This document shows positions 1 through 11,800 of a stretch of 64,000 nt of DNA, piece after piece. Below the pieces are notes generated by a model that had not been told where the DNA came from, ran no database searches, and saw only the letters and a list, made by a program, of their open reading frames with translations. Source of the stretch: Filosporella fistucella (Eukaryota > Ascomycota > Leotiomycetes > Helotiales); the NCBI GenBank assembly GCA_030077755.1, contig JAQJZZ010000012.1:992001-1056000 (forward strand), given 5' to 3'. Both the position numbers and the translations under genes were made by a program. Position 1 is the stretch's first letter, and each line of letters begins with the position of its first letter.

Positions 1-1184
1 TGCCCTGAAATTCCGTGATTGGCGCAAGCAGCTTGTGTAACGGAGTTAAACTTCAGGAAGTAAGTCCAAGTCTTCCATGCAATCACGAGTTGGTTTGCTC
101 CCTCGACAATTCCGACGAAGGCTATGTGGAGCGGAAAGTGCATAGCCACCCAGAATATCTCCCGGACCGCCCCTAAGTGTTGACCTTCGTGCGGTTGATT
201 ATCAAAATATGACTGCCATAGATACATCTGCCACGGAAGAAGGAATGAGCTCAGGTCGGTATCATTGGTGGAGAAGAGAGGAGTCGGAATGTTACTTACC
301 AAAATGGCAATGACAGCGACAATCTGCAGAAAGCAACGGAAGTCGGGACCGTTGGCGCCCATTGTTTTCCCAATTGTCTTCGTAACTCCTATGACTCCTT
401 CACCAACCACTATCATGGATAGCAGCCCCATTCGTTCTAAGAGGTGGGTTTTCCCAAATCCAAGAGAGTTCCATGTTCCAGATATCGCTAAGATGGATAC
501 TGCCTCAAGGAACGATAAAATATACCAGGTATAATATATCTTGCTACTTAAACCAGTATGGGAAGCAATTATCATCTAAAAAACGTTCAGTAAGGGTAAG
601 GACTGAGACTGTCTGGAGTGGCTCACTGCTAAGAAACACCCACTTGTGAGCACAAAGGTGCCAACGACGAATATCATAGGCTTAACTAGGCGCGAATTTG
701 ACTTAGTCACGTAGACTAAGACTACGGTATACTGTATCGTCAAGATTAATCGACTGAAAAATAGAACAAGACAGAGAGTCTCATAAACGAACTGTTGGGA
801 ACCTGGTTCGAAATTGTAACCGGCGAGTGCAAATCCCACAAACACAAGGAACTGGAGACTTTTAAACATACGCTCATAGAAAGAGTCTATGGCGAACCGG
901 ACATCATGAATTGTAATTTGCAGCCAGGTGAACCAGATGACGGTGAAGAATCCCAGATAAGCCCATAATGTGTCGAGATCAACAATGCCATGGACTGCAG
1001 TGAACGTAGCCAGATTCGCGACAAAAAATAGATCGAAAAACAGCTCTATCATACTGGCTTGCTCCCGAGGATGAAAGTACAGATCGTCCCCCGACGAGTA
1101 CTTCAGGGGGGATACTATCCAAGGCAGTGACTCAGCCTTGCGGTCGTGAGGAAGTTTTCTAAAATATAATTTAGCACTTGACAT
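1..1184 (-). CDS. LtrA-like (low temperature requirement A) membrane protein, 3' end cut by window edge
   Basis: Polytopic membrane protein of the LtrA family, which is common in fungi and has no settled biochemical role. The start at 1184 leads into 'EQASMIELFFDLFFVANLAT', the typical first LtrA helix with its E-LFFDLFFVA signature, followed by several hydrophobic segments. Three exons can be read on the minus strand: 1184-627, 575-300 and 227-1. The introns are 626-576 (GTGAGC...TTTTAG, 51 bp) and 299-228 (GTAAGT...GGCAG), both phase 0. Exon 2 encodes 'VVGEGVIGVTKTIGKTMG', a typical LtrA middle segment. Exon 3 carries 'WVAMHFPLHIAFVGIVEG', another family hallmark. The reading frame is still open at base 1, so the C-terminus lies outside the window. 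Function inferred only from family resemblance. Confidence 0.85.
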
Positions 1185-4100
1185 TTGCAGTTACAGAGAA
1201 GATTTGAGTGACCTACTCGTCTGAAGTGAAGTCAGACCTGAAAGTTTCCGTCCGCTTCATGGCCGAGGAATGATCGTGAGCTTCCATGACTTGGTCGACC
1301 GTAGTGGACGATTTGAAAAATTGGCAGGTGGCTTTGGAGAAGGAAGGAACGAATAGTTCGAATAAATGAAAATCGCCCAAAAGGCTAGCTAAATTTGAGG
1401 AGATTTAAGAGATTTGAGATTTGGAATGAAGAAAGTAGATTGGAGAGGTGAGTAGGAGGCTAATGGAGAAGAGATTGGATTACACTGATATACTTATAGA
1501 GTCGATTGAGCTTGCAACCGTCATAACTTACTCATGGTTGCTACACTATCCCCTCATTCCCGACCTATCCATTGTGGATGATTGGCTTAATACTAAAAAC
1601 CACCATCGAAGATAAAACGTCTCTAGTTGCTGTAGCTGTATAAGTGACATGTTTCTATCCCAGCCAAGCTCAAGGAGGATTCTTCGGAGAATATTGAATC
1701 CATTTGGGAGTTTCAACAAAATCAACTCTGGTGTTTCCCAATTAGCTTCCTTTCAGCCCTGGCCTGTGTAACCAAAGGACCCGTACCCAGTCTCAGTAGA
1801 CTTTGCCAATATAACTCCAGAAAAACAATTTCGAAATGCTTAGTAGACGCATTGCACCTGGGAGGCATTCAAAAGCCTGCATGGGCCCAAATCGAGGAAC
1901 TCGAATTATGCTAGTGTTTATAATAAGAGTTATAATCAATAAAGTCCTCCTTGCACTTTGCATGCCAGTAAGTCCAATTCTGTTTTGAATACCATCTTTT
2001 CTTTTTGTAAAACTCCAAATTCGTTTCATCTGTTACCAAATTTTCCATGTGTTGAGAATTTTATAGACCTTGAAAATTTCTCAAAGCTAAGACAGGTTCT
2101 CCTAAGAAGACTATAGGCATAGCCTCTTGGGGAAGGCCGTATTATGAACATGATAGCATCCTATGTCTTATTCATTGTGAAAAATATTTGATTAGCTAAC
2201 TTCATCAAAAAATCATCACTCATCCTAGTTCAAAGTTATGGCTCAACGTATATAGTACGTACTCCGTTGGTGTGAAATCCAATCCGGGTTTTAGATGCAC
2301 CGTGCACGAGCAAAAGCGATTTTGATAGCTCGAATAAGCATTTGGAACCCCGCAATTAACATAGTAGATCCTGTTGATCTGCGGATCTAAGCCACCCGGC
2401 CAACCTTATTGCGAAACAAGCATTTCAACGGAGGGGGTGATCTATGTGAAGGCCTATCGGGGCAGCCAAAAAGAGACTCCCAGCAGCGACTGACTCGGAA
2501 CTTCCATTAGCCCTCCCAATAGAAACTCAGCCATGTCTCAGTCAACTTCTCTTGTGTATTATAGAAAGACAAATCCCTATGGGTACTCTTATCCTTGCAC
2601 TTGTAGAAGTCGCTTGTGCATCCGACATGAAACATCTTCGTGAGCGGGGGTAGCACTAATAAGGGACCGAACGTACCGACACCTCAACCACGTCTAGATG
2701 TCTGAGAAGTATCTATATTATTACTTCTAGCTGAACGTAGCCGGTGCCCCAAAATCAAAATATCTCCCATTTCATAACATGGACTTCTCTATGTCCGTTA
2801 AATTCCCATTCCCCTAGTAACCAGGACCCCTAATCGAAACAACAGGCCAGAACAACGATGTATTTAGCCAGCCACGACGAAAAGTCGCCAGATATCTTAG
2901 CTGAGGAGATCAGACCACGCAGAAGTCCTTGAGATGGTAGGATGACTAGCGTTCCCGGACTGTACCCACGCAACAATCCAATCACCAAGTATTCAGCCCC
3001 AGTCAAATTTCACGATCTGGAAGATATGAACGCTAAGACCCAACATCGAGATGAAACCAGACGGATTTAAGGTTTTATATTCCAATCTAATCGATAAGAA
3101 CCCGCGAATTCGTGCTATGCAATCCCGGCCTGCCAAGAGATCAAAATTCCATATATGGCTACTGTTAGAATTTCGGCTCTCCCGAAATCCGAGTGTTGCT
3201 CATGTCTTCATAATCCAAGCCCACTTTACTTCCTTTGAAGGATGCTAATCATCGTCCGACATTTCGGACCGACGTCTCCAGTCTGATAACGGTATCATAG
3301 GTGCATACAAGTCTACGCCGCCGGCCAGGAGGATCGAGTCTATACAGGGAACTGCCGTGTGGGGGATCTTTTCAAGCCGCAACCGACGTAGTTGGAACGT
3401 TTTGGAAAAAATGTCAGAGTGAGCAACATGGCTACTTTGATGAAACCAAATTGTATCAGCCCTGCCCTATCATCAGTCAGGACACAGCCTCCTATACACC
3501 CCACTTACCGCCGCATTATACTCGAAGAAGGGAAGAAATACGGGTGAGCAAACACACCCTTAAATTTCTAACCGTCTGAGATGCAGCTCGCTCCGACCTC
3601 CATTCTAAACGTTGTTGGGTTCTAAGCAATTATAATCATATACTACTCACTTTGATAGATTCAACTACTTTGAGGGTAGCGGAGAATAGAGTGTAGATTG
3701 ATATACTGATCTGAAGAGTATTGTAACTAGAAAGATGTGAACACTCCAGAGGCTATACCTTGAAGGATCGTAGAATGAGGTCATATTTACACTCCCACAT
3801 TACTAGAGTGTATATGACAATTTATATCAGCTTGCCACTTTACTTGAAGTTTCACACTGGTGTTTCCAGAGAGTCTAGAGTAATTAAAACAGAGGAACCC
3901 CGTTGGGTTCTATCTTACTCGTCTCAGCTTGACATTAAATCACATCTCAAACTTTGGAAGGAACGCGAACATTTTTCATGTCAAAGTCTCGGAGAGTATT
4001 GTGCAATGGCTGGTCCGTCCATCCATATTCCTTGGAAAGAAACACAAAGAATAGATGAGCTGGGGATGAGCGATTGGCAAACAGCCTCAAAAGCTTGACC

Positions 4101-4632
4101 TGGCCCTCTTAATCATCCAGAAAACTTAAGTGTACCCTCACCTCTCTAAAGTTCCTATCCCACTTAGATTACACCGACCATCCTATTTCGACCGCTGATC
4201 AGGATCCTCAATTCCATTAATCTCAGCCATATGATCCTTCGGCAAATAAACTATTTGATAAAAACAACCTCACATCCTAAATTCGGATCCTCGGACACGA
4301 TGAGCAGATCAATAAATCGTTGTGTGGAATAGTGACAAGCTTTTCCTGGGTCTATGCTTGGCATGAAGCTCAAGCTTTCGTACGTTGAAACGCTGTCTTT
4401 ATATATGCCGGCATATAAATAGTGGCATGGAGTTAAGTTGTGAATGAAAGGGGTTCAAATAAGGAGATGGAGTGTGTTATAGAGAAAAAGGGGTTTATAT
4501 ATACCTCACCCGACCTCATATTCCTTTTCCAATCTTCCCACATTACAATTGAACATCTTCTCAAACCAGAAAATTCCAAATACTTCTCAGACTTTCAACC
4601 CTTCATAAATCTCTACTCCTCAACCACACAAT
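1185..4632. other. Gene-poor intergenic stretch, no convincing gene
   Basis: The first 300-400 bases upstream of 1184 should hold the LtrA-like gene's promoter and 5' leader. The rest carries only short open frames (near 3051-3248, 3301-3579 and 3760-4098) with no recognisable domain, splice structure or codon pattern. It could be decayed coding or transposon sequence, but I see no terminal repeats or transposase remnant. A TATA-like TTATATATA at 4495-4503 lies about 130 bases before the secreted-protein locus at 4633. Confidence 0.5.
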
Positions 4633-4851
4633 ATGGAGTCCTTCACTGCCATCTCCCTTCTAGCCCTCACGACCACCACCCTCGCCGCGTGCAGCCGTGA
4701 AAGTTCTGTCGAAATCACATTCTACGGATATCCAGACAATGATCCTCCATCTGCTCAAACAGCATACAATTGCGGCGGTAGAAATAACATCACAGGTGGA
4801 TCAGGAACAAATGCTGATGCGACTGGAGGGACGAGGATCTCAAATAGATAG
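4633..4851 (+). pseudogene. Truncated small secreted protein gene (probable relic)
   Basis: The 72-codon frame starts with a good secretion signal (MESFTAISLLALTTTTLAA) right after a pyrimidine-rich leader. It continues with 'EITFYGYPDNDPPSAQTAYN', the opening of a fungal small secreted protein family that I recognise by pattern but cannot name. As I remember it, that family continues for another 80 or more residues with several cysteines. Here the similarity fades after a GGSGT stretch and the frame closes at 4851. No splice pair that I could find restores a longer frame. Most likely a gene broken near its middle; it could also be a genuinely short secreted peptide or a gene with an intron I missed. 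No catalytic motif is visible. Confidence 0.45.
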
Positions 4852-6186
4852 TGGCACTGGCGGCAGTCACTACTCACCGAGGTTGGCGTTATGAGCAGGT
4901 TTAAATCTTTTTTTAGTCTATGATCTTGCGCTATATATTTCTAGAACGGCATTTTTGGGAGATGAAAAGTCGCAGACCATTCTGGGCATTATACAGCATT
5001 GAGTGTTTTTGTATATCATTCCTATAGCCTGTAATACGTGCAAAGACATGCAATGTTTGTCACCTCAGAATTCTAAGAAGCTCGAGCTTGATCACCACTT
5101 TTCATCCGCACCAAAGCAATGTGCTTTCCTGGGCCACGAGAGTTGAAAATGGGAGGTTTATCGAAATAGGGACGGAGACGCCGCTTCTAGATGTCGTGCC
5201 GTGTTGGAAGGGTTTACCCGGTGGGTGATGTAGGGGTCTGGATTTCTTGGCGAGGCTTTTATGGGAGATTCTCTGAGTTCCTTGGTTTTCGTTTGCGCTT
5301 TGATGAGGAAAGGGAAAGGTGAATGAATTGAGATGAAGATGAGATGGTATTTTGGAGAGAGAGAGGCGAGGTGATGGAAATTGAGATGCGAGGAAAATAA
5401 AGTCACGAGAAGGGTGGTTCCAGGAAGTTATTTCCGAATCGAGTCAACGTGCCAAGCTTCTTGTGAGGAGCTTCTTCAGTGGTCAACCCGGCCACAATTG
5501 GAATTAGAGAAAGGTGAGATAAACATGTGTTTATCCTCCGTCAAAATGCTATACGTAAAACCATTGCTATCTCGTAAGGCAAGTCTGCGAAATTGTAGGT
5601 CAAAGCGTGACCACACAAGGATTTCAAAAACGCAGAACACGGGAAAGGATTCAATGACCAGTGGAAATTGTGGCAAACTCTCGAATGTAGTTGAATAACA
5701 AGAATGTGGAGAGATAGAAATTGCTTTCAATTCAACGGTGAAACCAACTTGAAATCGCGATCTTTCCGGCTTCCAAATTGAAACCCATCGCTAACAAAAT
5801 CCTGAACAGAAACCAAGCCCTAGTCTGACCAACTAGAAGCCAAAAATATAGAAGTAGAAGAACAGACTACGATAAAAAGCAAACTCAACGCAGTGTCTCC
5901 ATTCACTCCCCCTCTCCACCCTCAATTCCACCAGTCCCTCGTTTCATCTTTTATCTTCCGCCTCCCTCCTTCCTCTCTAACCCCATACCACCCCCCCTTC
6001 TCTCATCTCCTATCGTCCCATCTCAGCCAACTCCATGAAAACAGCTCAAACTCCTGACATCTCCGAACGTGCCATTGGACACGTTATCAAGATATACTTT
6101 ACTACTTCCCAATTCAGGACAACCTATTTTCAGCCAGAATCAGCTTATGTCTCTATTAATCTAACCCCAAAACAATAGACAACTAA
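4852..6186. other. Intergenic, no gene recognised
   Basis: Contains short frames on both strands (5158-5406 minus, 5381-5698 plus) without recognisable features, and a strongly pyrimidine-rich plus-strand block at about 5890-6020. The block resembles a promoter or leader but no credible gene follows it. Nothing else supported. Confidence 0.4.
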
Positions 6187-6600
6187 TTACATATCCAAAT
6201 TAACAGCCTGAGAGAAAGTACAAGTGAAGTTCAACCTAAACCTCAAAGAGCCGGATTGGACCGCGATGACGTTGGAATTCATGAGGGAAGAAGAAAAGGG
6301 GACAAACCCGTAACATTCCACAACCTACAGCTCCTGACATCGTGGCCCAAGTTAAAGGAATGAGCTGTAACCAGAGATGGAACAGGATAGCATGTAGAGT
6401 ATTGGCCCGAAGCGGTGAAGACCTTATTGCCGCGGTAAGAGGGGAGGGTGTAGAATGTTGTTAGGACACTGTGCGGATTAGATAGGGTGGATCATGCGGG
6501 GAGGGCAATGAAGGACGAACTGGTTTATTGCTGCTGGAGAGGAGAGAGAAGGTGTGAGAAGGAGGGAGGCGGAGAGGAGAGTTGAGAGGGATATGTGCAT
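6187..6600 (-). CDS. Small secreted cysteine-containing protein, two short introns (missed by simple ORF calling)
   Basis: The minus strand begins at 6600 with a clear signal peptide (MHISLSTLLSASLLLTPSLS). No single frame is long, but three exons close exactly: 6600-6521, 6468-6372 and 6324-6187 (315 nt, 104 aa). Intron 1 (6520-6469, 52 bp) is GTTCGT...CACAG with a CTAAT branch-like site. Intron 2 (6371-6325, 47 bp) is GTTACA...TGTAG. Both donors are weak. The mature part is about 80 residues with three cysteines and no known domain; it looks effector-like but has no assigned role. A TATA-like element on the same strand at 6671-6678 fits this start. Alternative reading: the second intron is not real and the gene carries a one-base frameshift near 6315, which would make it a pseudogene. 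Confidence 0.5.
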
Positions 6601-7422
6601 CTTGCTGGCGATGCAAGGTTTGCTTTGGAGTCAATGCTTGTAGTAGATATGGTAGGAGGTGGGGATTGGATTATATAGAGGTATCAATTACGCAGTCAAC
6701 CGCGATAATACGAGCAGTAACATAGTAGCAGTACGGCTGGAGCAGTGCGCTTCAGCCACTGAGATCCTTTAAAAGCCCCAGGTCAAATGGAGCAAGTAAT
6801 AGAACTAGAAGGGTGTTAATTTGGGGGATCGAAAAAAGATAATTGAAAGCAAATATTCGCGTCAATATCCGAATTAACATAAACTAAGTCATAAACAGAC
6901 ATAAGACAAAAATCAATGTAGCATTTGGCGTTATTGTGAAATGATACCAGTGCATTGGCTTGAGCACAATATCCGTGAAGTGGCTGGTACAATGTGAGAA
7001 ATGCACAAAACTATTGATTGGATCTTGCTTGTTCGTTGAATGGTTCACAAATACTTCTGCGTGACGGACATGTAGGTCACACAAATTCGACTTGGCTTGT
7101 ATACCTTGTGGCAGCGATTGACTCAATGAGTAGAGATTGCACTGTAGGCATAGCTCTCAACCCCACCAGAACCTTGATTAGTGGGCTTTATGTGAAAGTG
7201 ACATGTTGTGGATAGATTCAGGGAAGACAGTGGCAGCCTACTAAAAAATGCGGAGGAAATATATCTCATGTAAAGACAGAGTGGAAACACTAAGAGAGCA
7301 ATGAGAGGTATTGCGACATTCTCAGAAAATGTGTGATGAAACGGCGAGGAATACATCTGTATTATAACTCCAAATAAAATTGTCCCGACCTTTAGTCCTT
7401 ATTTCCCATATCGAAACTATCC
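6601..7422. other. Intergenic, promoter of the 6600 gene and 3' flank of the 7423 gene
   Basis: Apart from the TATA-like element at 6671-6678, nothing recognisable. The short frames at 6884-7356 on both strands look random. Confidence 0.4.
6671..6678 (-). promoter_or_regulatory. TATA-like box for the small secreted protein gene
   Basis: Minus-strand CTATATAA about 70 bases upstream of the start codon at 6600, in a normal fungal position for a TATA element. It is the only such element close by and supports transcription in this direction. Confidence 0.4.
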
Positions 7423-7945
7423 TTACAAGTTATTGATCACTCTCAAAACCTCCTGATGTAGCACTTGCTTCTTCAGTCTCGATGTCATCAGACCTTGAGC
7501 TACTTTCTCGAAACACTGTTCTTCCTCCACATACTCCTCCAGCCTGGTCTTTGTCCTTTTTGTGCGCTTCTCGCTCGGCATGCCCTGCAGATATTCTTGT
7601 AGACTCTCGGAAGGTTGGGTATGTTGCTTAACTGACGCATCTGGTGAACGACTCGATGTTGTCGAGGACAAGCCCTCGAATAGTATATCCGTATAGTTGT
7701 GCTCGAAGTTGGTGGGTGTGTCGAATAGTATAAAGTCGAGATGAGGTCTGCCGCCAGAGTAGGATGAACAAAACGGACAGTGATGAGCTTCTAATCCGCA
7801 ATCATAGCTTCCGGATTGTTTCGTCGATATTGAGGTTGCGCTCGAGCAGAGAGGGAGTTGCGATGACCGAGAACTGTGGTTGGAACCTGTGGTCGTTGTT
7901 AGCCCAATCATCTACAGTAGGCGTAAGGGAGATCAACTAACTCAT
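7423..7945 (-). CDS. Protein of unknown function, acidic/basic C-terminal helix
   Basis: The terminal exon (7886-7423) encodes a protein-like sequence with a compact cysteine/histidine patch ('CGLEAHHCPFC') near its start and a charged, probably helical tail ('KTRLEEYVEEEQCFEKVAQG'). A 55 bp intron (7941-7887, GTTAGT...CCACAG) joins it in frame to an ATG just upstream at 7945, giving 155 aa. The same upstream exon is open back to 8323, which would give 281 aa, but that extension reads like translated leader (low complexity, hydrophobic and irregular). I prefer the short form; the start is uncertain. The CxxC patch might bind a metal, but this is not a family I recognise. Confidence 0.45.
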
Positions 7946-8899
7946 ATCGACGATGTCACGCAGACAAGTAAAGTGATCAAACGTTCTCAATAGAACCCAA
8001 GTGATATGTCTTCCAGTACCCCACCAGACGGAGGAAAGGATTGCCAGCAATAGGTTTCGAGAAATGGAACAGCTCAAGGGATATAAGACAAATAGAAAGC
8101 AACAAAGTTCATATAGTGAAGTGTGCGATTGAGTGAGTGTACACTTCCTGTCTGGCTTGCTGTACAATGGAGAGAAGAGTGAGAGCTTGAATGATGGGGA
8201 AAAGCCCGGTGAGAGAACGGGGAACTTAGCTATACTTATACTTCCTTGAGTAATGCGAACAAGCACAATAATCTCTGATGGATAAGACTCGTAAATGCAC
8301 TTTGCATGTTGTGTCGTTGACAATTGGTCAATTCAAGCAGCGAGAGAAGAGTTGATGAGATATGTTGAAAGGTCGGCAGCCCAGCCAGTTATGTGAGCGA
8401 GTCCGGTCGCTCAAAGTGGGAGGGCGGCTGCAGCCTAATTAGGAAAGCTGTCCTTGGTGGTTCCACTCTCGATCACCGGTCATGGTTTCGATGCTCAGCC
8501 CGCTTTCTCACCCAATTGCTGACCCGATGGCCAGAAACGACGCCAAGCCGGAAACAGAATGGGCTGATCTCACCGATACCGCATTAAGGCAGCGGCATAT
8601 CATCTCCATATCACAGTCCAATCAGGCTGCATAGCGTGGCTCCGGACGCTGGTTCGGGTGAAACCTGCTCGGCGGCACTCCTCCACACAGACTGGAATTC
8701 ATGACTGGCTACGAGAGGACTCATTTACACCTGCCACCTCCACCTCCACCTGTCTACCTGGTCATGTCGGGCTGAGCGAGAGGCACGTACACCCACGCAA
8801 TTCAAGATAAGGAGTCTATGGCCCAGATCACCAGGTCCCAGACGAAGCTTCAACTCACACATACATGTTGAGAGAATCACGAGTTCTTCGAGGCTATCG
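7946..8899. other. Intergenic, shared divergent upstream region
   Basis: Lies between the starts of two divergent genes and should contain both promoters. It includes the open frame 7946-8323 (minus), probably a leader. No other feature recognised. Confidence 0.4.
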
Positions 8900-11800
8900 A
8901 TGGCGGCAGATCCAGCGACCACCGATGCAGCCCTTTCCAACGATGCTGACCCTCAGCCGGACCTCGTGCGGGAGGAGGTAATGTTGATGTCGAAGGCAAT
9001 GCTTTTGGAAACTGTATTATTAAATGGTAGGACTGTTATCCGAAAGCTTGAGCGCGAGTGAAAATTCATGTGAGACCTAGGAAATACTTCATTGGAAGAC
9101 CGATGTCACGTTTGGCGACGGAAAATCGCCCATTTGGAGACCGAGATCTTGAAAGCAGGTGCGAACATCAAATTAACATTAAAACATTTAAATATGGAAC
9201 TAACGCATCCTAGGGAAATCGGAAATTGCTCGTCGTTATCTCGACAACCCTCCACGAGGAATACAAATTCCAGTAGACCAGGCTGAATTTTCCGAATGGC
9301 TGCATGAAAATTCTCAGCACCGTGCATCCGACGATGAAGAGCCAGATTCTTCACTTCCACTAACGAAAAAGAGACCACGATCCAGCTCCGAAAAGTATCA
9401 TGTTTTCTCCGTCTCCCAAAGTAGAGAGGATTCAATGGCGGAGGATGCCGACAATTCACATCGCTTGAAAAGGTCCCGAACGGTGTCAAAGGACAAGCCT
9501 CCTTGCCTTCGATGCAGGATACTTAAGAAGAAAGTAAGCATTACTGAGTCAATTGAAGGATTCTGCTAATCCATGACAGTGCGATTCCCTCGACCAATGT
9601 ACCCATTGTCCTACTCAGAGTTACGACAATGAGGGCGACTATTGGAAGGTGCTCGGTTGTTTTCGAGGCCATCTTCGTGATTTGGCTTTAATCTTCTGCC
9701 CAGGTTTGAATTTTTCCAGTATGAAATAATCATTTTACTGATTTTTTAGACTTCTCGCGATCGACGCAAAGAAAATTGAAATATAGAGCTGGTGGAATTG
9801 ATATCATCAATTTTGTTCTAACCAAATCAAGAGTATCAGATCAAAAGAAAAGCCGAATCATGAGACTGGTACAAGCTAGAGATGACTTTGCGGAGCTCGC
9901 AGACTCTTCCTGGCAGAATATTGGTGATCGTGATACTGTCAGTCGAGTTGCTACCTCATTCGAACAGTACGAAGGCGACCTTGCATCGTGTACAGCTTCT
10001 TTGGATGATTACGAAGCAGCTTGGAGTGTTCTCCAAGCCATATCTATGGATATGACATATTTGACAAAGACGACATACAATTTCTTCTCTTTAATTAGAC
10101 TAGGAAATTTGTTTTCAAAAACGGACCAGGTATGCTTGAATTTTATTCGTGACTGTGCTTTTCTGATCGAGCGTCCAGGCAGCTTGGGAACTGTTCCAGC
10201 AGGCAAAGCGTATTCTCCGTCAATCAATCGAGATCTATCTTCTGGAACGATTATGTAGTCAAATAGCTTCTGGAAACTTGTCCGGCCCGCCGCCATTCGA
10301 CACAACAAGATCAACGCCAAATACTCTGGTGTTGGTGGATCTGAAAGAGGACGTCGAAAATTTTCTCCGAAAGTTTGAAAAGGCTTGTGCAGGTCGAGCA
10401 AAACTGACCGGGAAAGCTCAGTTGGGTTGTCTCTATGCTATTCTTGTCTTTGGGGTCGCAAAATCCATGCTGATAGATACATATGCTATAAGAAGCGAGT
10501 ATCAGGAGCCTAATCCATGGAGCGAAGACGATGCCTTGAAAATCACTAGTGCATATAAAGCATTGGTGAGTGTCTTTTGCTGGTCCTCGAAGTTAGATAT
10601 CCTTCTCCAGTCGGGATCAAATTCCGAATATAAGGTTCTGGACGGCACCATGATTCGTCATTCCCTGGATGAGACTCAACGAATGGTACATACTGATAGA
10701 TGGGACGAATGGGGCTATAAAGGGACGAAAGAATTCCTACTTGGCTTAGGATCTTGCTTGATGGCTGATGGTTCATACAACGGATTTTTAGCCCAGAGAT
10801 ATGGACTTGATCGACTCCCAAAGACCATCATCAAGCCAATCAGCACTGATACTCGTCAAAATGCTTTCGCAGTCTCAAATGTTGCAGAACAGAGTCCTGC
10901 AGAGACTGGAACAATGACACCCTCACCAAGGTTCAAGGAGGCGACTCCTGAATTTATGGTACATACGTTCAAAGCTGTCAATTTTGTCAGCGATAAGGAG
11001 CAGTCAAGGCAGAGGACAAATACTGATTTGTCCAATAAGGAGAGAACAACAACGCCGGAAAAGACTGGTCAATCCTCGTTCACATTCATAGCACATGATG
11101 AAGATGATAGCCAAATGCGCACTCATGGCGGCCGCAAAGGTGCACTTGATGCTCATGCATTAAAGAAAGCTAGAGAAGTAAGGAAAGTCGGAGCTTGTTG
11201 GAATTGTTGGGTCATGAAGATGCCCGTAAGTTCTGAGTTGATTATCATAGACGAATCTAACTTAATTCAATAGTGTTCAGAAGGTCCAATTTGTGACCGA
11301 TGCCATAGCAGATCAGTTAATGGCAGCACCAGATCATATGCATATTGTAATCGGGGGACGTTCGGCAAACTATTTACTCCACTACTATTTCCAGGTATGT
11401 TCAGCTGCACCGTCTTAGATCTGATCTGAAGAAGAAAAAAAAACACAAGTCTTAATATGCATGCTAACAAATCCAGAATTTCCAGTATCCCAATTCAGCA
11501 GCGAAGGTATGAAACAATATCTCTCCGAGAACACACTGGGCTTCAAAGATGATACCATCCCCATCGAAGTTTTCTGGGGCGGAGACATAACTTTCAGTCT
11601 CAACGTTAGCCCATTCATCCCGTCTCCAAACGGTATTCTACAAACCACATATCATGCTCGAAGTGGACAACCTCTAGGGGTAGAATCGCTTCCTATCGCG
11701 CTTAAACAAGTCAACCAAGACGCTATTGAAGGGACAGTAACAACACAATTACAGTCTCTTCTGCACAATGCCACTTCGCTAGCACCTTATATCGATCGAA

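Noticed and set aside
1793..4098. Several 60-110 codon frames in the gene-poor left region
   Set aside because: No domain, splice structure or codon bias; no repeats or transposase signatures to support a mobile element.
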